Positions 1 through 11,525 of a stretch of DNA of 64,000 bases are shown here, one piece after another. Position numbers and translations under genes: made by a program. The notes beneath the pieces are model-generated. The model made no database searches, was not told where the DNA came from, and worked only from the letters and a program-made list of their open reading frames with translations. Numbering within the stretch: position 1 is the first letter of the stretch; each line of letters starts with the position of its first letter. This DNA is from Lumbricus terrestris (Eukaryota > Annelida > Clitellata > Crassiclitellata > Lumbricidae). Location of the stretch: contig OX457052.1 in NCBI GenBank assembly GCA_949752735.1, positions 17,483,649 to 17,547,648 of the forward strand, written 5' to 3'.

Positions 1-704
1 GTTCTTAGACACGATTCATCGACTGTATAGGCTACGCTCTAGTACGACAATGACGTAGGTAGGGAAGGTCTATACCAATTATTTAGCGTTTCAACGTCAT
101 TGCTACCACTTCTATGGGTAGGAATACAATTTTGGCGCCAGGTATTTCTCATTTCCCGTTGTTTTCACCGACTGAATGATTTCTGTCGTCGCTATGAATG
201 ACGCAAACTTGCGTTGCGCCGGAGGCAGGCCTATAGTCTATTATACGACAAACACAGTCGATTAATAGACTCTACTGATTATGGTTTATCTCACAAAGAC
301 GCCGTGTAGGCTACTTGTTTCTGCTAAGTGTAGGGAATATCCATTAATATAATGCAATTATTGTCATGGCAACGTTCGTAACGGAATTCCTCGTACACAT
401 CACGTGGGTCTATATAATCATACGCTGCCAGGTGAGATGATATCGTAAGCCAATCGAGACATGTAGGCTACTCTGAAAACGGGGACATGTGAGACTGTCT
501 CCTGACGCATCCAAGAAATCTAATTCGATTTTCGATAGGAAAACGAATGAGACGGTATGCTTCGTACCCTATACCTATTCATATAGGTATGCATGCAGTG
601 TACAGTTCTATACAAAAATGGCGTCATACATGGTTCGAAAAATTATTCGCCTGCATTTTCAGGAAACCATTCATGCTAGAAAGCTCATTATGACAGATAG
701 GCCC

Positions 705-741
<37 letters not shown>

Positions 742-841
742 GCTACATCATTTCGTAAACAAATTTCAATGGAGATAACTTGATTTGTGCACAACATAGG
801 CTAATTAACAAGGATTTGATATATATATATAATATATGTAT

Positions 842-879
<38 letters not shown>

Positions 880-1060
880 TTGACATTTTTGGTGAACGCG
901 ACATAGTAGACGGTTGATTTTCAAGGCATCAAAATATTACGTTTGGATCTGATAAATTGTGAAACCAGGACAGCATATAATTGATTTTAATCTGTAACAA
1001 CATTTGGCTTATGGGTCGCGTTCTTCATTTCGCTTAATTGTCTTAATCTTAGTTTCATTG
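1..1060. other. Intergenic, no gene seen; TA microsatellites
   Basis: No open frame here looks like protein. Two TA-rich microsatellites are visible, at about 702-742 and 817-876. The remainder is unique-looking A+T-rich DNA. Confidence 0.6.
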
Positions 1061-1074
1061 ATTTTTAAACTGTA

Positions 1075-1590
1075 TGTCATGACGTGTAATGACAGGTCAT
1101 TTGTAGACCAATGTCATGATGCATAATGACAATTATTGTAATGACATGTCATTTGTTGACCTATGTCATGATGTGTAATGACAGGTCATTTGTAGACTGT
1201 ATGTCAGGATGCGTAGGCCTAATGACAATTATTGTAATGACATGTCATTTGTTGACCGTATGTCATGATGTGTAATGACAGGTCATTTGTTGACCATATA
1301 TGTCATGATGTGTAATGACAGGTCATCTGTTGAGCGTATGTCATGATATGTAATGACAATTATTGTAATGACATGTCATTTGTTAACCTATGTCATGATG
1401 TGTGATATCAGTCATATGTTGACCAATGACCATCTATCAAGGCGTGCAATGTCAAATCGTTTGTTGGCCATACTGCTATATATCATGTTATGTAATGCCA
1501 TGTCATTTAATAGTCATATATCATGCTATGTAATGTCATGTCATTTAATACTCATATATCATGCTATGTAATGTCATGTCATTTGTTGAC
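1075..1590. repeat. Diverged tandem array rich in TGACA/TGTCA palindromes
   Basis: Units of about 35-40 bp repeat a dozen or so times, built on ATGTCATGATGTGTAATGAC followed by AGGTCATTTGTTGACC. Because TGACA and TGTCA alternate, nearly every unit contains short palindromes such as TGACATGTCA. The 3' units (after about 1440) are more diverged. The short frames reading across it are products of the repeat. Confidence 0.85.
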
Positions 1591-1689
1591 CATAGCGCTG
1601 TCCACTCCTCTCAGTTGACCAGGTCAACGCTGCGAAATAGGATGCACACTCGAAAGATAACGAATGCAAACAAATCGTCGACGCAATTA

Positions 1690-1836
1690 GCCTACTCCTA
1701 CGCCTCCTCTTCCTCTTCCTCTTCCTCCTCCTCTTCCTCCATTTCCTCCTCCTCCATTTCCTCCTCTTCCTCCTCCTCCTCCTCCGCCTCTTCCTCCTCC
1801 GCTTCCTCCTCCTCTTCCTCCTCTTCCTCCATTTCC

Positions 1837-1870
<34 letters not shown>

Positions 1871-2115
1871 TCTCTTCCTCCTCCTCTTCCTCCTCTTCCT
1901 CTTCCTCCTCTTCCTCCTCCTCTTACTCCTCCTGTTCCTCCTCCTGTTCCTCCTGTTCCTCCTACTCTTCCTCCATTTCCTCCTCCTCCTCCTCCTCTTC
2001 CTCCTCTTCCTTCTCCTCTTCCTCCACCGCTTCCTCCTCTTCCTCCTCCTCTTCCTCTCTTTCTTCCTCCTCTTCCTCTCTTTCTTCCTCCTCTTCCTCT
2101 TCTTACTCTTCTGGT
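1690..2115. repeat. (TCC/TTCC)n polypyrimidine tract
   Basis: This is about 420 bp of almost pure pyrimidine on the plus strand, made of TCC and TTCC units with rare interruptions. The poly-Ser frame (+) and poly-Arg/Lys or Gly/Arg frames (-) here come from the repeat and are not genes. Long homopurine-homopyrimidine tracts can form triplex (H-DNA) structures. Confidence 0.9.
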
Positions 2116-2540
2116 TGCTGACGTCATCAGCCGACAGGAAAAACAAAACATTAATCATCGTGGTTCCAACCAATTAAAATTAATCTGGTCAAAACATTCG
2201 TCCACGATTGGCTGCCATATGCAATCATGCATGAATATTATTGGTCGTCTGCAGCAGCAGCAGCTATCTTATTTCTTTTTTATCCTGTTTCTATTTTATC
2301 CTATTTCTATTCTATCCTATTTCTTTTAAACCTATTTCTATTTAAGATGCCAGCCGATGCAGAATTGCATCTGAACATTCATAATGACTATTCAATGGCG
2401 CGGGGGAAAAGAAATGTCTTCAAAGAACGAGAAACTGTTGAGGAAACCATCCATTAGTTTACCCCTTAGTGAAAAAGAACGAAGTGGACGCTTCCACGTG
2501 CAGGAAGCACCCGTTATAACCTGCATGCGACAGAATTAGC

Positions 2541-2670
2541 CGCCGATTGGTCAAGCAGAAACTCGGAGTGTCAGGGTTCGAATCTCACCCTAGAGTTTAG
2601 TCATCGTGCAGTATAGTAACAAAGATCGGTGGCGTCGCCCTCCTGTTATATCCAGGCGTTGCTGTGGCTG
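2541..2670 (+). repeat. tRNA-derived SINE-like fragment
   Basis: A pol III B-box-like word, GGGTTCGAATCTCACCC, lies at 2574-2590. It follows a stretch that can be read as a decayed tRNA head (TTGGTCAAGC near 2547). Downstream, GCGTCGCCCTCCTGTTATAT at 2632 recurs in similar form at about 13277 and 13650, so this looks like a dispersed element and not a working tRNA gene. Confidence 0.4.
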
Positions 2671-2747
2671 AAAAGACTGTCCAGCCCTCCCTCCCTCCAG
2701 TTTTCCCCCTCCATCCCCTCTGTCCCTCCCTTCCTCCATCCCTAGAA

Positions 2748-2890
2748 ATATGCGCTATAGAAAGACGCGCTGATATGCGTCATAAAAACGGCCGCATATG
2801 GACGATTTTGTAAAAACCGACAGTTACATATAAATATGCGCTATAGAAACACGCGCGGATATGCGTGATAAAACGCGGCCGAGAATGGAC
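2748..2890. repeat. Diverged 86-bp tandem duplication
   Basis: ATATGCGCTATAGAAA followed by ACGCGC, GATATGCGT and a CGGCCG-like block occurs at 2748 and again at 2834. This is two copies of an 86-bp unit with several differences. Confidence 0.6.
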
Positions 2891-3206
2891 GGACGGATGC
2901 GTGAAAGTTGAAATCGAGATGGGTCGAATCCATCGACGTATATCGAATCGAATTCAAAGTTGTTTTTTTGTCGTAAAGATTGCGATATTTCGCAAAAGGC
3001 ACTTTCCAAGATCCTTCATTACAAACGGTAAAATTTTACATTTTTATTTATATAGATAATAATATATATAATATAATATTTAAAAAGCAAAACAGTGCAC
3101 TTGCGCTGATAATCTGCACGATAGACTTATATCCATGGATAGATGGTTCGATTAAAAAAGCACCGAGCTCTCGGTGATAATCTGATAGCCATATGGTTAG
3201 TTACTG

Positions 3207-3493
3207 CAGGGCTTTTTTAACGTGCAGTTGTACACAAAATGTGCAGTCGTCAATGAACATGAGCAGCTGTAAAAGGGATCTTGTGCAGTGAAAATCATTA
3301 GAAAAAATAGCAGCAGCCGGTTTACCACGGAAGAGCGGAAAGGAACGAAGGGCTTGTGCAGTGGAAATACGCAGAAAGGCCAAATTTTGGAGAATAACTA
3401 TAAGAAAAGGGTATCAAAAATTTTCTCCGCTAATGGTCACGCCAGATTCAAATTGCTGACTGAGCAGTTTAAAAAGTTCCATTAAAAAGCCCT
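3207..3493. mobile_element. hAT-type MITE, old copy
   Basis: It starts CAGGGCTTTTTTAACGTGCA and ends TTAAAAAGCCCT, which are imperfect inverted repeats. The first 40 bp are nearly identical to the elements starting at 8067 and 17457. The 8-bp flanks (AGTTACTG and AGTCAGTT) match at only about 5 of 8 positions, so the target duplication has decayed. GTGCAGT recurs through the body. Confidence 0.7.
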
Positions 3494-3676
3494 AGTCAGT
3501 TGGATGGATAAAATAACAAAGCATTACACAAATCAGATAACGTTACCACAATTGATCGGTTTTTTGTAGTAGACAGTGACGCTTTAGATGCAAAAAATGA
3601 TTGGAGTAGGCTAACCCTACAGAGAAAAAGCGGCGGCGACAATTATATGGCGCATGCAGAATCAACCACGAAGCAC

Positions 3677-3785
3677 ATGCAATACAATACAATGCAATGC
3701 AATGCAATACAATGCAATACAATGCAATGCAATACAATGCAATGCAATGCAATACAATGCAATGCAATACAATGCAATGCAACCC
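3677..3785. repeat. Pentanucleotide microsatellite (AATGC/AATAC)n
   Basis: About 110 bp alternate AATGC and AATAC units. Frames through it (MQCNTMQ... and its reverse) are artefacts of the repeat. Confidence 0.9.
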
Positions 3786-4081
3786 AATCATCGCCCAATC
3801 ATGGCAAGACCGAAGTATCGGGGACTGCAGTCTATATACAGTACTGTATCTTTGGGCATATCTAATGACGACACCGTAAACCTAACCGGCCCTCACGACG
3901 ATAATATTTTCGTACCGACAGCGTAAGCTGGGACGTAAACATTTCCGGCGGCCACTATAATAATTATGTGTTCGTATAATTACATAGAAAACCAATAATT
4001 AGAGATTGAATCGAAAACGATGATTAGAGATATTGATTATTGCAGCATCAAAGGAACTGGCGCGCGATAAACACGGGGGCG

Positions 4082-4162
4082 TTGTATATATATATATATG
4101 TATATATATGCATATATATATTATATACACACTGTGACACATACATGTATATATATATATAA
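4082..4162. repeat. TA-rich microsatellite
   Basis: Interrupted (TA)n tracts that include TATATATATATATGTATATA. Confidence 0.8.
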
Positions 4163-4237
4163 AATACTATAATGATGCTGATGATGCATGATCAACTCTT
4201 CTGTGCCCGATTAAGGTGAGTTCATATATTGGCTTTT

Positions 4238-4590
4238 ATACCCTGACCCTAACCGACTTCACGACGCCTAACCTGACCTTAACCGACACTCACGACGCCT
4301 AACCTGATATTATAACCGACTCCTACCACGCCTAACCTGACCATAACCAACCCTCACGACGCCTAACCTGACCTTATCCGACACTCACGACGCCTAACCT
4401 GACTTATAACCGACCCTCACCACGCCTAACCTGACCTTAACCAACCCTCACGGCGCCTAACCTGACTTATAACCGACACTCACGACGCCTAACTGACTAA
4501 TAATGACCCTAACCAACCCTGACGACCCCTAACCTGACCTTAACCGACACTCACGACGCCTAAGCTGACCCTAATCGACACTCAGCTCCC
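4238..4590. repeat. About 31-bp minisatellite (CACGACGCCTAACCTGACC...)
   Basis: About eleven imperfect copies of a unit like CGCCTAACCTGACCTTAACC followed by GACACTCACGA. It looks superficially like telomere repeat (CTAACC) but the period is about 31 bp and the units diverge. Its last unit runs into the splice-donor side of the receptor exon at 4600. Confidence 0.85.
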
Positions 4591-4599
4591 CGATACTAC

Positions 4600-5028
4600 A
4601 GTTATGCCCCAATCATCTGTATATAGACTTACGAGCTGGTAGATGCTGAGAGGAACGACGACAAGACCGAGTAGTAGATCGGTGAATGCAAGACTCGCGA
4701 TGACGCGGTTCGATAGATTCTGGAGATTCCTCTGGTAAAGAACGGCGAGGAGGACGAGCAGGTTTCCCCCCAGCATCCAGGCGGGTATGACGATCAGCGA
4801 TAGAAAGACCCATTGCGGTCGAGGATCCAGGCTGGCTGCCTCGTTGCTGCCCCGTGTCGTTGAGTTTCCAAAGAAGTCATCGAACGGAGGGAATAGGATC
4901 CCCGTGTCGTTAACGAGACCCCCACTGCTGCAACAGTCATAATCCAAGAAAACGGTCTCGTTCCGCAGCAGGTCCATAGTCTTCAGGTTGCAGAGGCTGA
5001 CATACCGCTGCGAATGGTCGACATACAA
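4600..5028 (-). CDS. Class A GPCR, aminergic-like, first coding exon (partial)
   Basis: The exon encodes 143 residues before a likely splice donor. Residues 1-72 form an extracellular N-terminus with N-glycosylation sequons at N23, N40 and N55. TM1 spans about 73-98 and carries the family GN pair (G88-N89). TM2 spans about 107-131 with LAFTD, where D117 is the sodium-site Asp of class A receptors. The exon ends in SLYTDDWGIT, matching the W-x-G region before TM3. Two starts are possible: 5028, or an internal Met at 4977 just before the first sequon. The donor reads ACT|GTAGTA (GT at 4599-4598), phase 0. In-frame translation past it stops within five codons. TM3-TM7 exons should lie at lower coordinates on this strand, but none was found in the window. 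By family knowledge it would be a plasma-membrane receptor for a biogenic amine or similar ligand; the ligand cannot be assigned. Confidence 0.8.
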
Positions 5029-5029
5029 T

Positions 5030-6700
5030 AGGTAACAGATGCTACAGCTGTTGCTGCTGCTGCTTCGCCAAACACGTAAGACGCATTCTGTTGGTCACGA
5101 GAACGTTCCAGACCCTCGGGCTGACCACGAAGCAAAACCGAGCACTATGACCGCAATCGAAAACTTGCGTTTCTACAGCCTACACGTTGCTGCAGGGAAA
5201 AACTTACTCACAGTTTATGTCTATCCGTACAACACTCAGCAATCTGGAAGATTACAGAGTGGCTTTTCGACTATCGCGATAAAACATCATAAACTTACGC
5301 CGACATGGTTTTCAATTTATCGCAGCGTCTTCAACGTGTGCATGCGACCAAAATCATCGCGTATACGTCGCATCATGTATAAGTCGCGATGTAAGCTGTT
5401 ATACGCTGCGACGGACCCGGGTATCGATAGTAAATACGCTTCGCTTCCGATTCGGTGAAGTTGTTTAGAAGACGGACGGTGACCGCAGATTGTTGTCGGC
5501 CGGATCAGTGACCGCAAGAAATGCCTTCCGTCAACGTCTTCTATACGCCGGTCACCGTCGCCGCCTGTATACACCTCTCCAAGCCGTGCACGCTTGTATT
5601 AGTTAATATGATTGGAGAGCGGTTAAACGTCGTCAATGGTAGGATGATCGATTGTAGTCATTGCTGCCTCCGCTGCTGGGCATGCGATGTGCCAAGTTGG
5701 CCACTCGAGAAGGAGGCTGCAACCAGCCACTGTTGTGGTCTGACGGTGGTTGAGGCCACGACGGCGGGCGTATACTAAGACGCGTGTATACATACCGGCC
5801 GTCAGCAGCCCAGCGAGAGGCCTCACGATGCACTCTCTCGGCCGTTGCTCGAGTTGTAGTAGATGCGTGTTGTAGTTACGCGAAGGCATGCAGAACCGAG
5901 TCAGCAGTGGCAGCAGCAGCAGCAGCAGCGGCAGCGGCGGCTGTAGTTACTAGAGTGAGCGATGTTATAAGGAACTGATTGGTCTGACCTCGAACTCTCA
6001 TATTATATACATCGCCGTTTCCTATGTTATGTATACACTGCAGAGGACAAGAATGCTGTTCCATTTCCAGGACTCCCGTATCAATGATGCTCCCTCCATC
6101 GAATCACTCTATCTCTTTGAGAACCCAGATTTTATGGAAGGCATCCGTATTGCCTTAGAACTCGTGGTAGAATAATTGCAGCGTGAAAGCCTTTGACATA
6201 GCGCTGCAAGTGTGTATACCTGAACATTTCATAACCTGTTATTAAAGACATGCAGATATATTTCCGCTCTATGGATCGTGCAGCTGTTATTACAGGTCGG
6301 AGAGAGAAAGCCTTGTCTTATAATGCAGAAGCGTATAATTATGCAAGTCTACAAATATACAATCGACTCTGTGTAAGACACGTGCACACAGTGACGAATA
6401 CCTGCAGGCAACTTAAGCACCTGTCCTGTTTACCTATCGAACAACGCCCATCAACACATAATTATACACATCTGCATCTCTATATAGCCACCTTTCATCG
6501 CAAATGTTCCCGTGAGTATATGCCCCCACCCTACATAATATATAGCTCCACAAGTTCACGTACATGTATGTATATTTGTGTATGCATTATGAATAGACTC
6601 TTTGACTCCGTGTTACATATATATATATATATATATATATAGTATAAATAGTCATTGAATAGGTTTTTGATACAATAGATTGTTTAGCTGAATAATTAAA
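5030..6700. other. Intergenic, no gene recognised
   Basis: This lies upstream of the receptor exon on its strand, so it may contain its 5' UTR and promoter, but no clear signal was seen. It holds a short GCA/GCG run at about 5908-5942, TA microsatellites near 6617-6640, and short open frames without recognisable protein character. Confidence 0.5.
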
Positions 6701-6955
6701 TGAGCTTATTATACTATAGCTGGGGTACCCGGCGTTGCCCGGGAAATACATGATTCGGCCAGCTCTCGGTCACAACCCCACCACACCACACGCCACCCCA
6801 TCCCATAACACCCCCCACAACACCCCACCACACTCCGACCTCCACCGGTACGCCACCCATGAAATTTTCCCTCCCACCCCACCCCCACCAGTTTACAAGC
6901 AATTTTCTGTTAGATTCAATAAAATGTAAGCCAAACTGTTTTTCATTGTCTTTAT

Positions 6956-7135
6956 GTCCTTGATGAATCGTCCTTGACGAATCGTCCTTGACGAATCGTC
7001 CTTGACGAATCGTCCTTGACGAATCGTCCTTGACGAATCGTCCTTGACGAATCGTCCTTGACGAATCGTCCTTGACGAATCGTCCTTGACGAATCGTCCT
7101 TGACGAATCGTCCTTGACGAACCGTCCTTGAACCG
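6956..7135. repeat. 14-bp minisatellite, about 12 near-perfect copies
   Basis: The unit is CGTCCTTGACGAAT, repeated head to tail about twelve times with almost no variation; outer units are diverged (GATGAATTGTCC). The 14-bp period gives a 14-aa periodic frame on both strands, which explains the RFVKDDSSRTIRQG-like peptide. Little divergence implies recent expansion. Confidence 0.9.
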
Positions 7136-7407
7136 TCCATGATGAATTGTCCGTAGACGAAACGTTCGCAAACCGTTAACCATTACTCTACCGGGCCCCC
7201 AATGTTGGTCATTTTGAAGGCGATCCTTAATCGAGTGTGGACCGTCCGACCGTGATCTTATATAAAAGCATCGATGAAAGTTTGGAAACTGATAAATTAG
7301 TTTTGAATCAACTATACTGGACAAATTATTAGCAGAGGGACAGCGACTGCAGAAAAGTGAGAACAATTCGCTTCGGCGAAACTCCGATGCAGTGTCCGCG
7401 CTGTAAT

Positions 7408-7480
7408 CGGAGCGCCTCTGAGTAGGAACTTGAAGGACGCTATTGCAAATGCGAGAAATATATAAATATAAACAAAATAA
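7408..7480 (+). mobile_element. LINE (CR1/L2-like) 3' tail
   Basis: GGAGCGCCTCTGAGTAGGAA followed by CTTGAAGGACGCTATT matches the 3' tail signature seen at 28228, 49128, 49168 and 51990. Then come AT-rich repeats (AAATATATAAATATAAAC). This is the end of a 5'-truncated retrotransposon. Confidence 0.55.
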
Positions 7481-8066
7481 TAAATGGTTGATTATTTTGA
7501 AGCCGAAAAATGCAGTCAGTTCTGCATGGCAATGGGTGGCACAATGGTCCGTCTAAATTATGGCTAGTCATTCAGCACAATACGTGACTATAATGACAGC
7601 GTAGAAAGGCTCTGCCTTACCTACCGCCTAGCACATTTCATTTAGCCTATACGTTATCCATCCAACAACTAGAACTCAGAATCATCTCTCAGTCGGCCGC
7701 CTCTGCAATTGCTTGCTTCATTCCTAGAAAAGTCAGACTCATGAGCTCCGTGTCTTTTCGCACATCATACCGCGTGAAAGTTGCCAGCTCAGACTATTCT
7801 CCGTTTTCTCCGTTTTCATGCTGGCTGCTGACAGGTAGCCTAACCACATCATAATTATGTCCTGTCGACTTTGATTTGACTGAGCTGCTGCGTATTAGCT
7901 GGTTCCAATAGCTTAGCTGTTTCGGACGCCCTGTAGGTTACTAGAGAAATCATGAATCGTGAACAAGGTACCTCATTGATCTAACTGAAAGCACGTTTAT
8001 CGTTGGCAGCATAAAGTCTGTCCTAAGTGCCATGTACATTGTACTGTACAAGTCCAAGAAGTAGCC

Positions 8067-8270
8067 CAGGGCTTTTTAACGTGCAGTTGTACACAAAATG
8101 TGCAGTTCTAAATGGATTTGCGCAGTTGTAAAAAGATGTAGAAGCAGTTCTGTGCAGTTAAAACTAGTTGAAAAAAACCATTTCCCTCCGATTGGGAGTA
8201 ATTCACCATGGAGGATGGGAAAGGAAAGAAGGGGTTGTGCAGTTCTAAAAATTCCTTTAAAACAGCCCTG
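8067..8270. mobile_element. hAT-type MITE with perfect 8-bp TSD
   Basis: The element is 204 bp, starting CAGGGCTTTTTAACG and ending TTTAAAACAGCCCTG. It is flanked by an exact 8-bp duplication AAGTAGCC (8059-8066 and 8271-8278). TIRs starting CAGGG and 8-bp TSDs are hallmarks of the hAT superfamily. It has no coding capacity and is a sister of 17457-17656. Confidence 0.92.
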
Positions 8271-8389
8271 AAGTAGCCTAGCTTAGCCTACTCAGTAAAG
8301 TGCGTTGGAATCAGTAAAAAGAATGCTCAGCGTCTTATATTTTACCCAAGGAATACGAAACCATAAATCTTTGGCCAATGAGCGTCGTC

Positions 8390-8465
8390 GGTCAGATAAG
8401 GCGAAATTAGGTCAGGTCAGGTCTGGTCAGATAAGGTGAAATTAGGTCAGGTCATATCTGGTTCG
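8390..8465. repeat. Short imperfect tandem repeat
   Basis: GTCAGATAAGGYGAAATTAG followed by GTCAGGTC occurs twice (about 8392 and 8428) with small differences. Confidence 0.6.
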
Positions 8466-8469
8466 TCAG

Positions 8470-9085
8470 CGAAGGATAAAATCTTCACGCATGCAATAAA
8501 GCAAAGTATGCTCCCTATAATTGGATATTTTATTTATCTATCGCCTCCATATTCGTGTCGTGACTAGGATCAATATAAAGCGGTATCAACTTGCCAGATG
8601 CCAAATACTTCTGATTCAATAACTGGCATCTGGCACGTTAATCCCATATAATTCTGTCGTTATTATTGTTATTAATGCATTAATTAAACAGCATGAACTC
8701 GAAGCACTTGTCTGTTTAACAAATTGGTAATCCGCGTGTGTCAAGACACAGTCAATCGCATTTACAAAACATCTGCTTCTTTGTCGCATTTTCGGACAAT
8801 TTCATGCTTTGTCATATACATATAAGTGAATCGATGACAGTTACTGCAGCATTATATGATAATTATTGTAGAATAAATAACTTGCAGGTCAGACCATGAC
8901 CAGCGTGAAGTTGGGAAGTGCAAAATAGACCGTATTCAGATGAGCTGATGACCTCTGTAACGTATGGTGATATCATTTTTGAGGCGATATTTCCTTGGTA
9001 AAGCACTTAGTGTATAATAAGGCGCACATGAAAGTTTGGAAACTGGAAGATTTAACAACGGTGCCCAAAGAAAGACTGGGAGCTG
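8470..9085. other. Intergenic, nothing recognised
   Basis: Unique-looking A+T-rich sequence; no open frame with protein character and no repeat boundaries were seen. Confidence 0.4.
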
Positions 9086-9247
<162 letters not shown>

Positions 9248-9341
9248 TGACTTATTGAAGCAGTGGTGGCACGCCTGATCAGATACCTGGTTCGACAACA
9301 TGCATGTAACGATTCGTGTGCTGCAGGTTGTTTACCCACAC

Positions 9342-9362
9342 GTCTCTCTCTCCCCCCCCCCC

Positions 9363-9444
<82 letters not shown>
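9342..9444. repeat. (TC)n microsatellite
   Basis: About 100 bp of CT/TC after a short poly-C, only about 100 bp from the GT repeat. Confidence 0.95.
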
Positions 9445-9448
<4 letters not shown>

Positions 9449-9556
9449 AGTAGAATGTAATTTTGGTACCAGCGCAAACTGGGACGTAAACAATTCCGGC
9501 CGCTACGTGTTCGCATAATTATCTATAAAATCTGTAATCATAGGATTAAATCGAAT

Positions 9557-9742
9557 CCGATGAATTAGATGATTAGAGATTAGATGATTAGATGAATTAG
9601 ATGATTAGAGATTAGATGATTAGATGAATTAGATGATTAGAGATTAGATGATTAGATGAATTAGATGATTAGAGATTAGATGATTAGATGAATTAGATGA
9701 TTAGAGATTAGATGATTAGATGAACTAGATGATTAGAGATTG
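9557..9742. repeat. 32-bp minisatellite, about 5.5 copies
   Basis: The unit ATGAATTAGATGATTAGAG plus ATTAGATGATTAG repeats about five times with nearly no differences, itself built from ATGATTAG sub-units. Confidence 0.9.
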
Positions 9743-9779
9743 TTGCCGGATAAAAGAATCTAGCGCAATAAACATAGGT

Positions 9780-10412
9780 GCATTAAGTGTATGTGTGTAT
9801 AACTGTATATAATATAATTATATAATATATATAATATATATAATATATATGTATATGATATCATGATGATCATGATCAGCTCTTATATGCCAGATTAATA
9901 TTAAAGTTCAAGTTCATTGACTTTTACGCCATCCGTGGATGCAATGAGTGAGGAGCTCGTTTTCCGCAGCCTTCCTAACAGTCAATTACGAAGGAGCAGC
10001 TTGTCCGGCAGGGTCGCTATATGCGCAGTGGCCTGAGGGAGAATCGAACCTGTTGCCTTCTGATTGCAAGACGTGCATGTACATCGACATTCTACTTCAT
10101 TAAATATATATAGACTATATTATAGGGAATATAGGCCAATATTTAGTGCCATCTTCATCACCGTCATCAGAATCGCTTTTAGACATGCTATTTCTTAATC
10201 CTACTTTGGATTTATTCTGTGCATATTTGTTCAATGGATTCGGTGTCACACATTTTACCTAACTCTGGAACTTTGTGAACTTTGATATAGCGCTCAATGA
10301 GCATACGTTCCGCCTTTTTGTTGGATATACATAGGCCCTACCTCGCACTCTGAATCTGAGTTTAACGTCGAAGCGCACGAGCCACTGAAAAGGTTACACC
10401 GGTATTTATCCA
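9780..10412. other. Intergenic; weak tRNA-like B-box on minus strand
   Basis: After a TA-rich tract (9815-9860) a minus-strand B-box-like word, GGTTCGATTCTCCC, lies near 10038-10051 within a possible old SINE. Nothing else was recognised. Confidence 0.35.
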
Positions 10413-10598
10413 CTTAAATAAGAAAAAACAAAACAATTTTTGTAGTAACAATTGTTTTTCTTACTTTATTCCCTTTGTTACTTTATTCCCTTTTTTACTG
10501 TTATATACTGTAATATAGTTGGGTTGGTGTCAGGAAGGGCATCCGGTCAGGCCATGGATAACCCCCTTCCCCATCATAAATTTCTGGCTACGCCACTG
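10413..10598. mobile_element. Truncated hAT MITE, same family as 48445-48706
   Basis: From TATTTATCCACTTAAATA to the terminal CTGGCTACGCCACTG this parallels 48520-48706, including the shared GTTACTTTATTCCC and AGGAAGGGCATCCGG blocks. The CAGTGGCGTAGCC left end is missing, so the copy is truncated. Confidence 0.65.
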
Positions 10599-10609
10599 TG
10601 CTTACGTGA

Positions 10610-10685
10610 CGGCTTGAAGTGGATTCGAACCCGCAACATTCCGGTTCCAAGTCACTGAACATACCTCTGCACCACTGCACCCCAC
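10610..10685 (-). repeat. tRNA-derived SINE head
   Basis: On the minus strand GGGTGCAGTGGTGCAGAGG (A-box-like) precedes GCGGGTTCGAATCCACTT (B box). This layout is nearly the same as at 32302-32380. It is a SINE pol III promoter and not a functional tRNA, because the arms do not fold into a standard cloverleaf by eye. Confidence 0.6.
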
Positions 10686-10689
10686 CACT

Positions 10690-11525
10690 GCATAATATTG
10701 ATACTAAACGCAGCTCTGTTTTCTTTTCTTTCGTGGTTCCTGTCTCTTTAATTTGATTTGATTTGATTTATTCTCTTCTCCGCCGCTAATCATCCATCTC
10801 GGACGAGTGGCGGAGCCACCATACTGCCAATTTCACTCTTGACCTGCCTTATGACCTCTGCCTACAATTCTTTGGAATTTCTAATATCTTCTTTGCATTT
10901 GATTTCTTCGCCATGCTGAATAGCTTCCACGGCCCTGACACGACCCCTGCGCCGCCACAGCCTCGGACCGTTCTACTAATCAACTCAGGCTCTCCAAGCC
11001 AAATTGAAGCCTTCAAGACTTCCCACCCCAATCCATACGATTGCCCTTCCTTCTAATTAAGCTTTCTCGTCCTCAACGAAACCCTCCTTAGCAACTGCTC
11101 TGGCTCCTCTCTGGTCTCTATGACAACCGGACTCGCGCCTCCACTCAACCCCTCTGATACGACGCAGCGCTCGTGGATCACCCGGTGCCCTGCGTTTATA
11201 CAAAAAAATGTTGTAGTTTGCGACTGTACCAACTATCGTAATGCATATACGAACAATCGTCGAACATGCACAATTGCATACGTGCATGCACAATTGCACA
11301 CCTACACGTTAACGGAAAATAATTATTGTACACGGAGTCTAATTAAATATCTGATCAGAGATCATAGTCGGGCCAGTCGGCGTGTATCGAGCGGAAATTG
11401 GCACAGCATGCGTCCAATGAATATACATGCGCAAGTAATTATTATTAGGTCTACCCGCCTGTTTAAAGAGTCGCGATCCTGTTTGACCGATCGTGAAGAT
11501 CAAAAGGCAGTGCCTGATTTGGTAT
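10690..11525. other. Intergenic, no gene recognised
   Basis: Short open frames on both strands lack domain features. A small (GATTT)n run lies at about 10750-10772. Confidence 0.4.

Noticed and set aside
1561..2173. Long open frames (186 aa poly-Ser on plus; 199 and 154 aa Arg/Lys- or Gly/Arg-rich on minus)
   Set aside because: They exist only because the (TCC)n tract has no stop codons in several frames; composition is fully set by the repeat.
4238..4590. Telomere-like CTAACC repeats
   Set aside because: The period is about 31 bp with diverged units and not a 6-bp telomere unit; treated as a minisatellite.
10610..10685. tRNA gene
   Set aside because: A and B boxes are present, but the acceptor and anticodon arms do not pair by eye and a near-copy exists at 32302, so it is a SINE.
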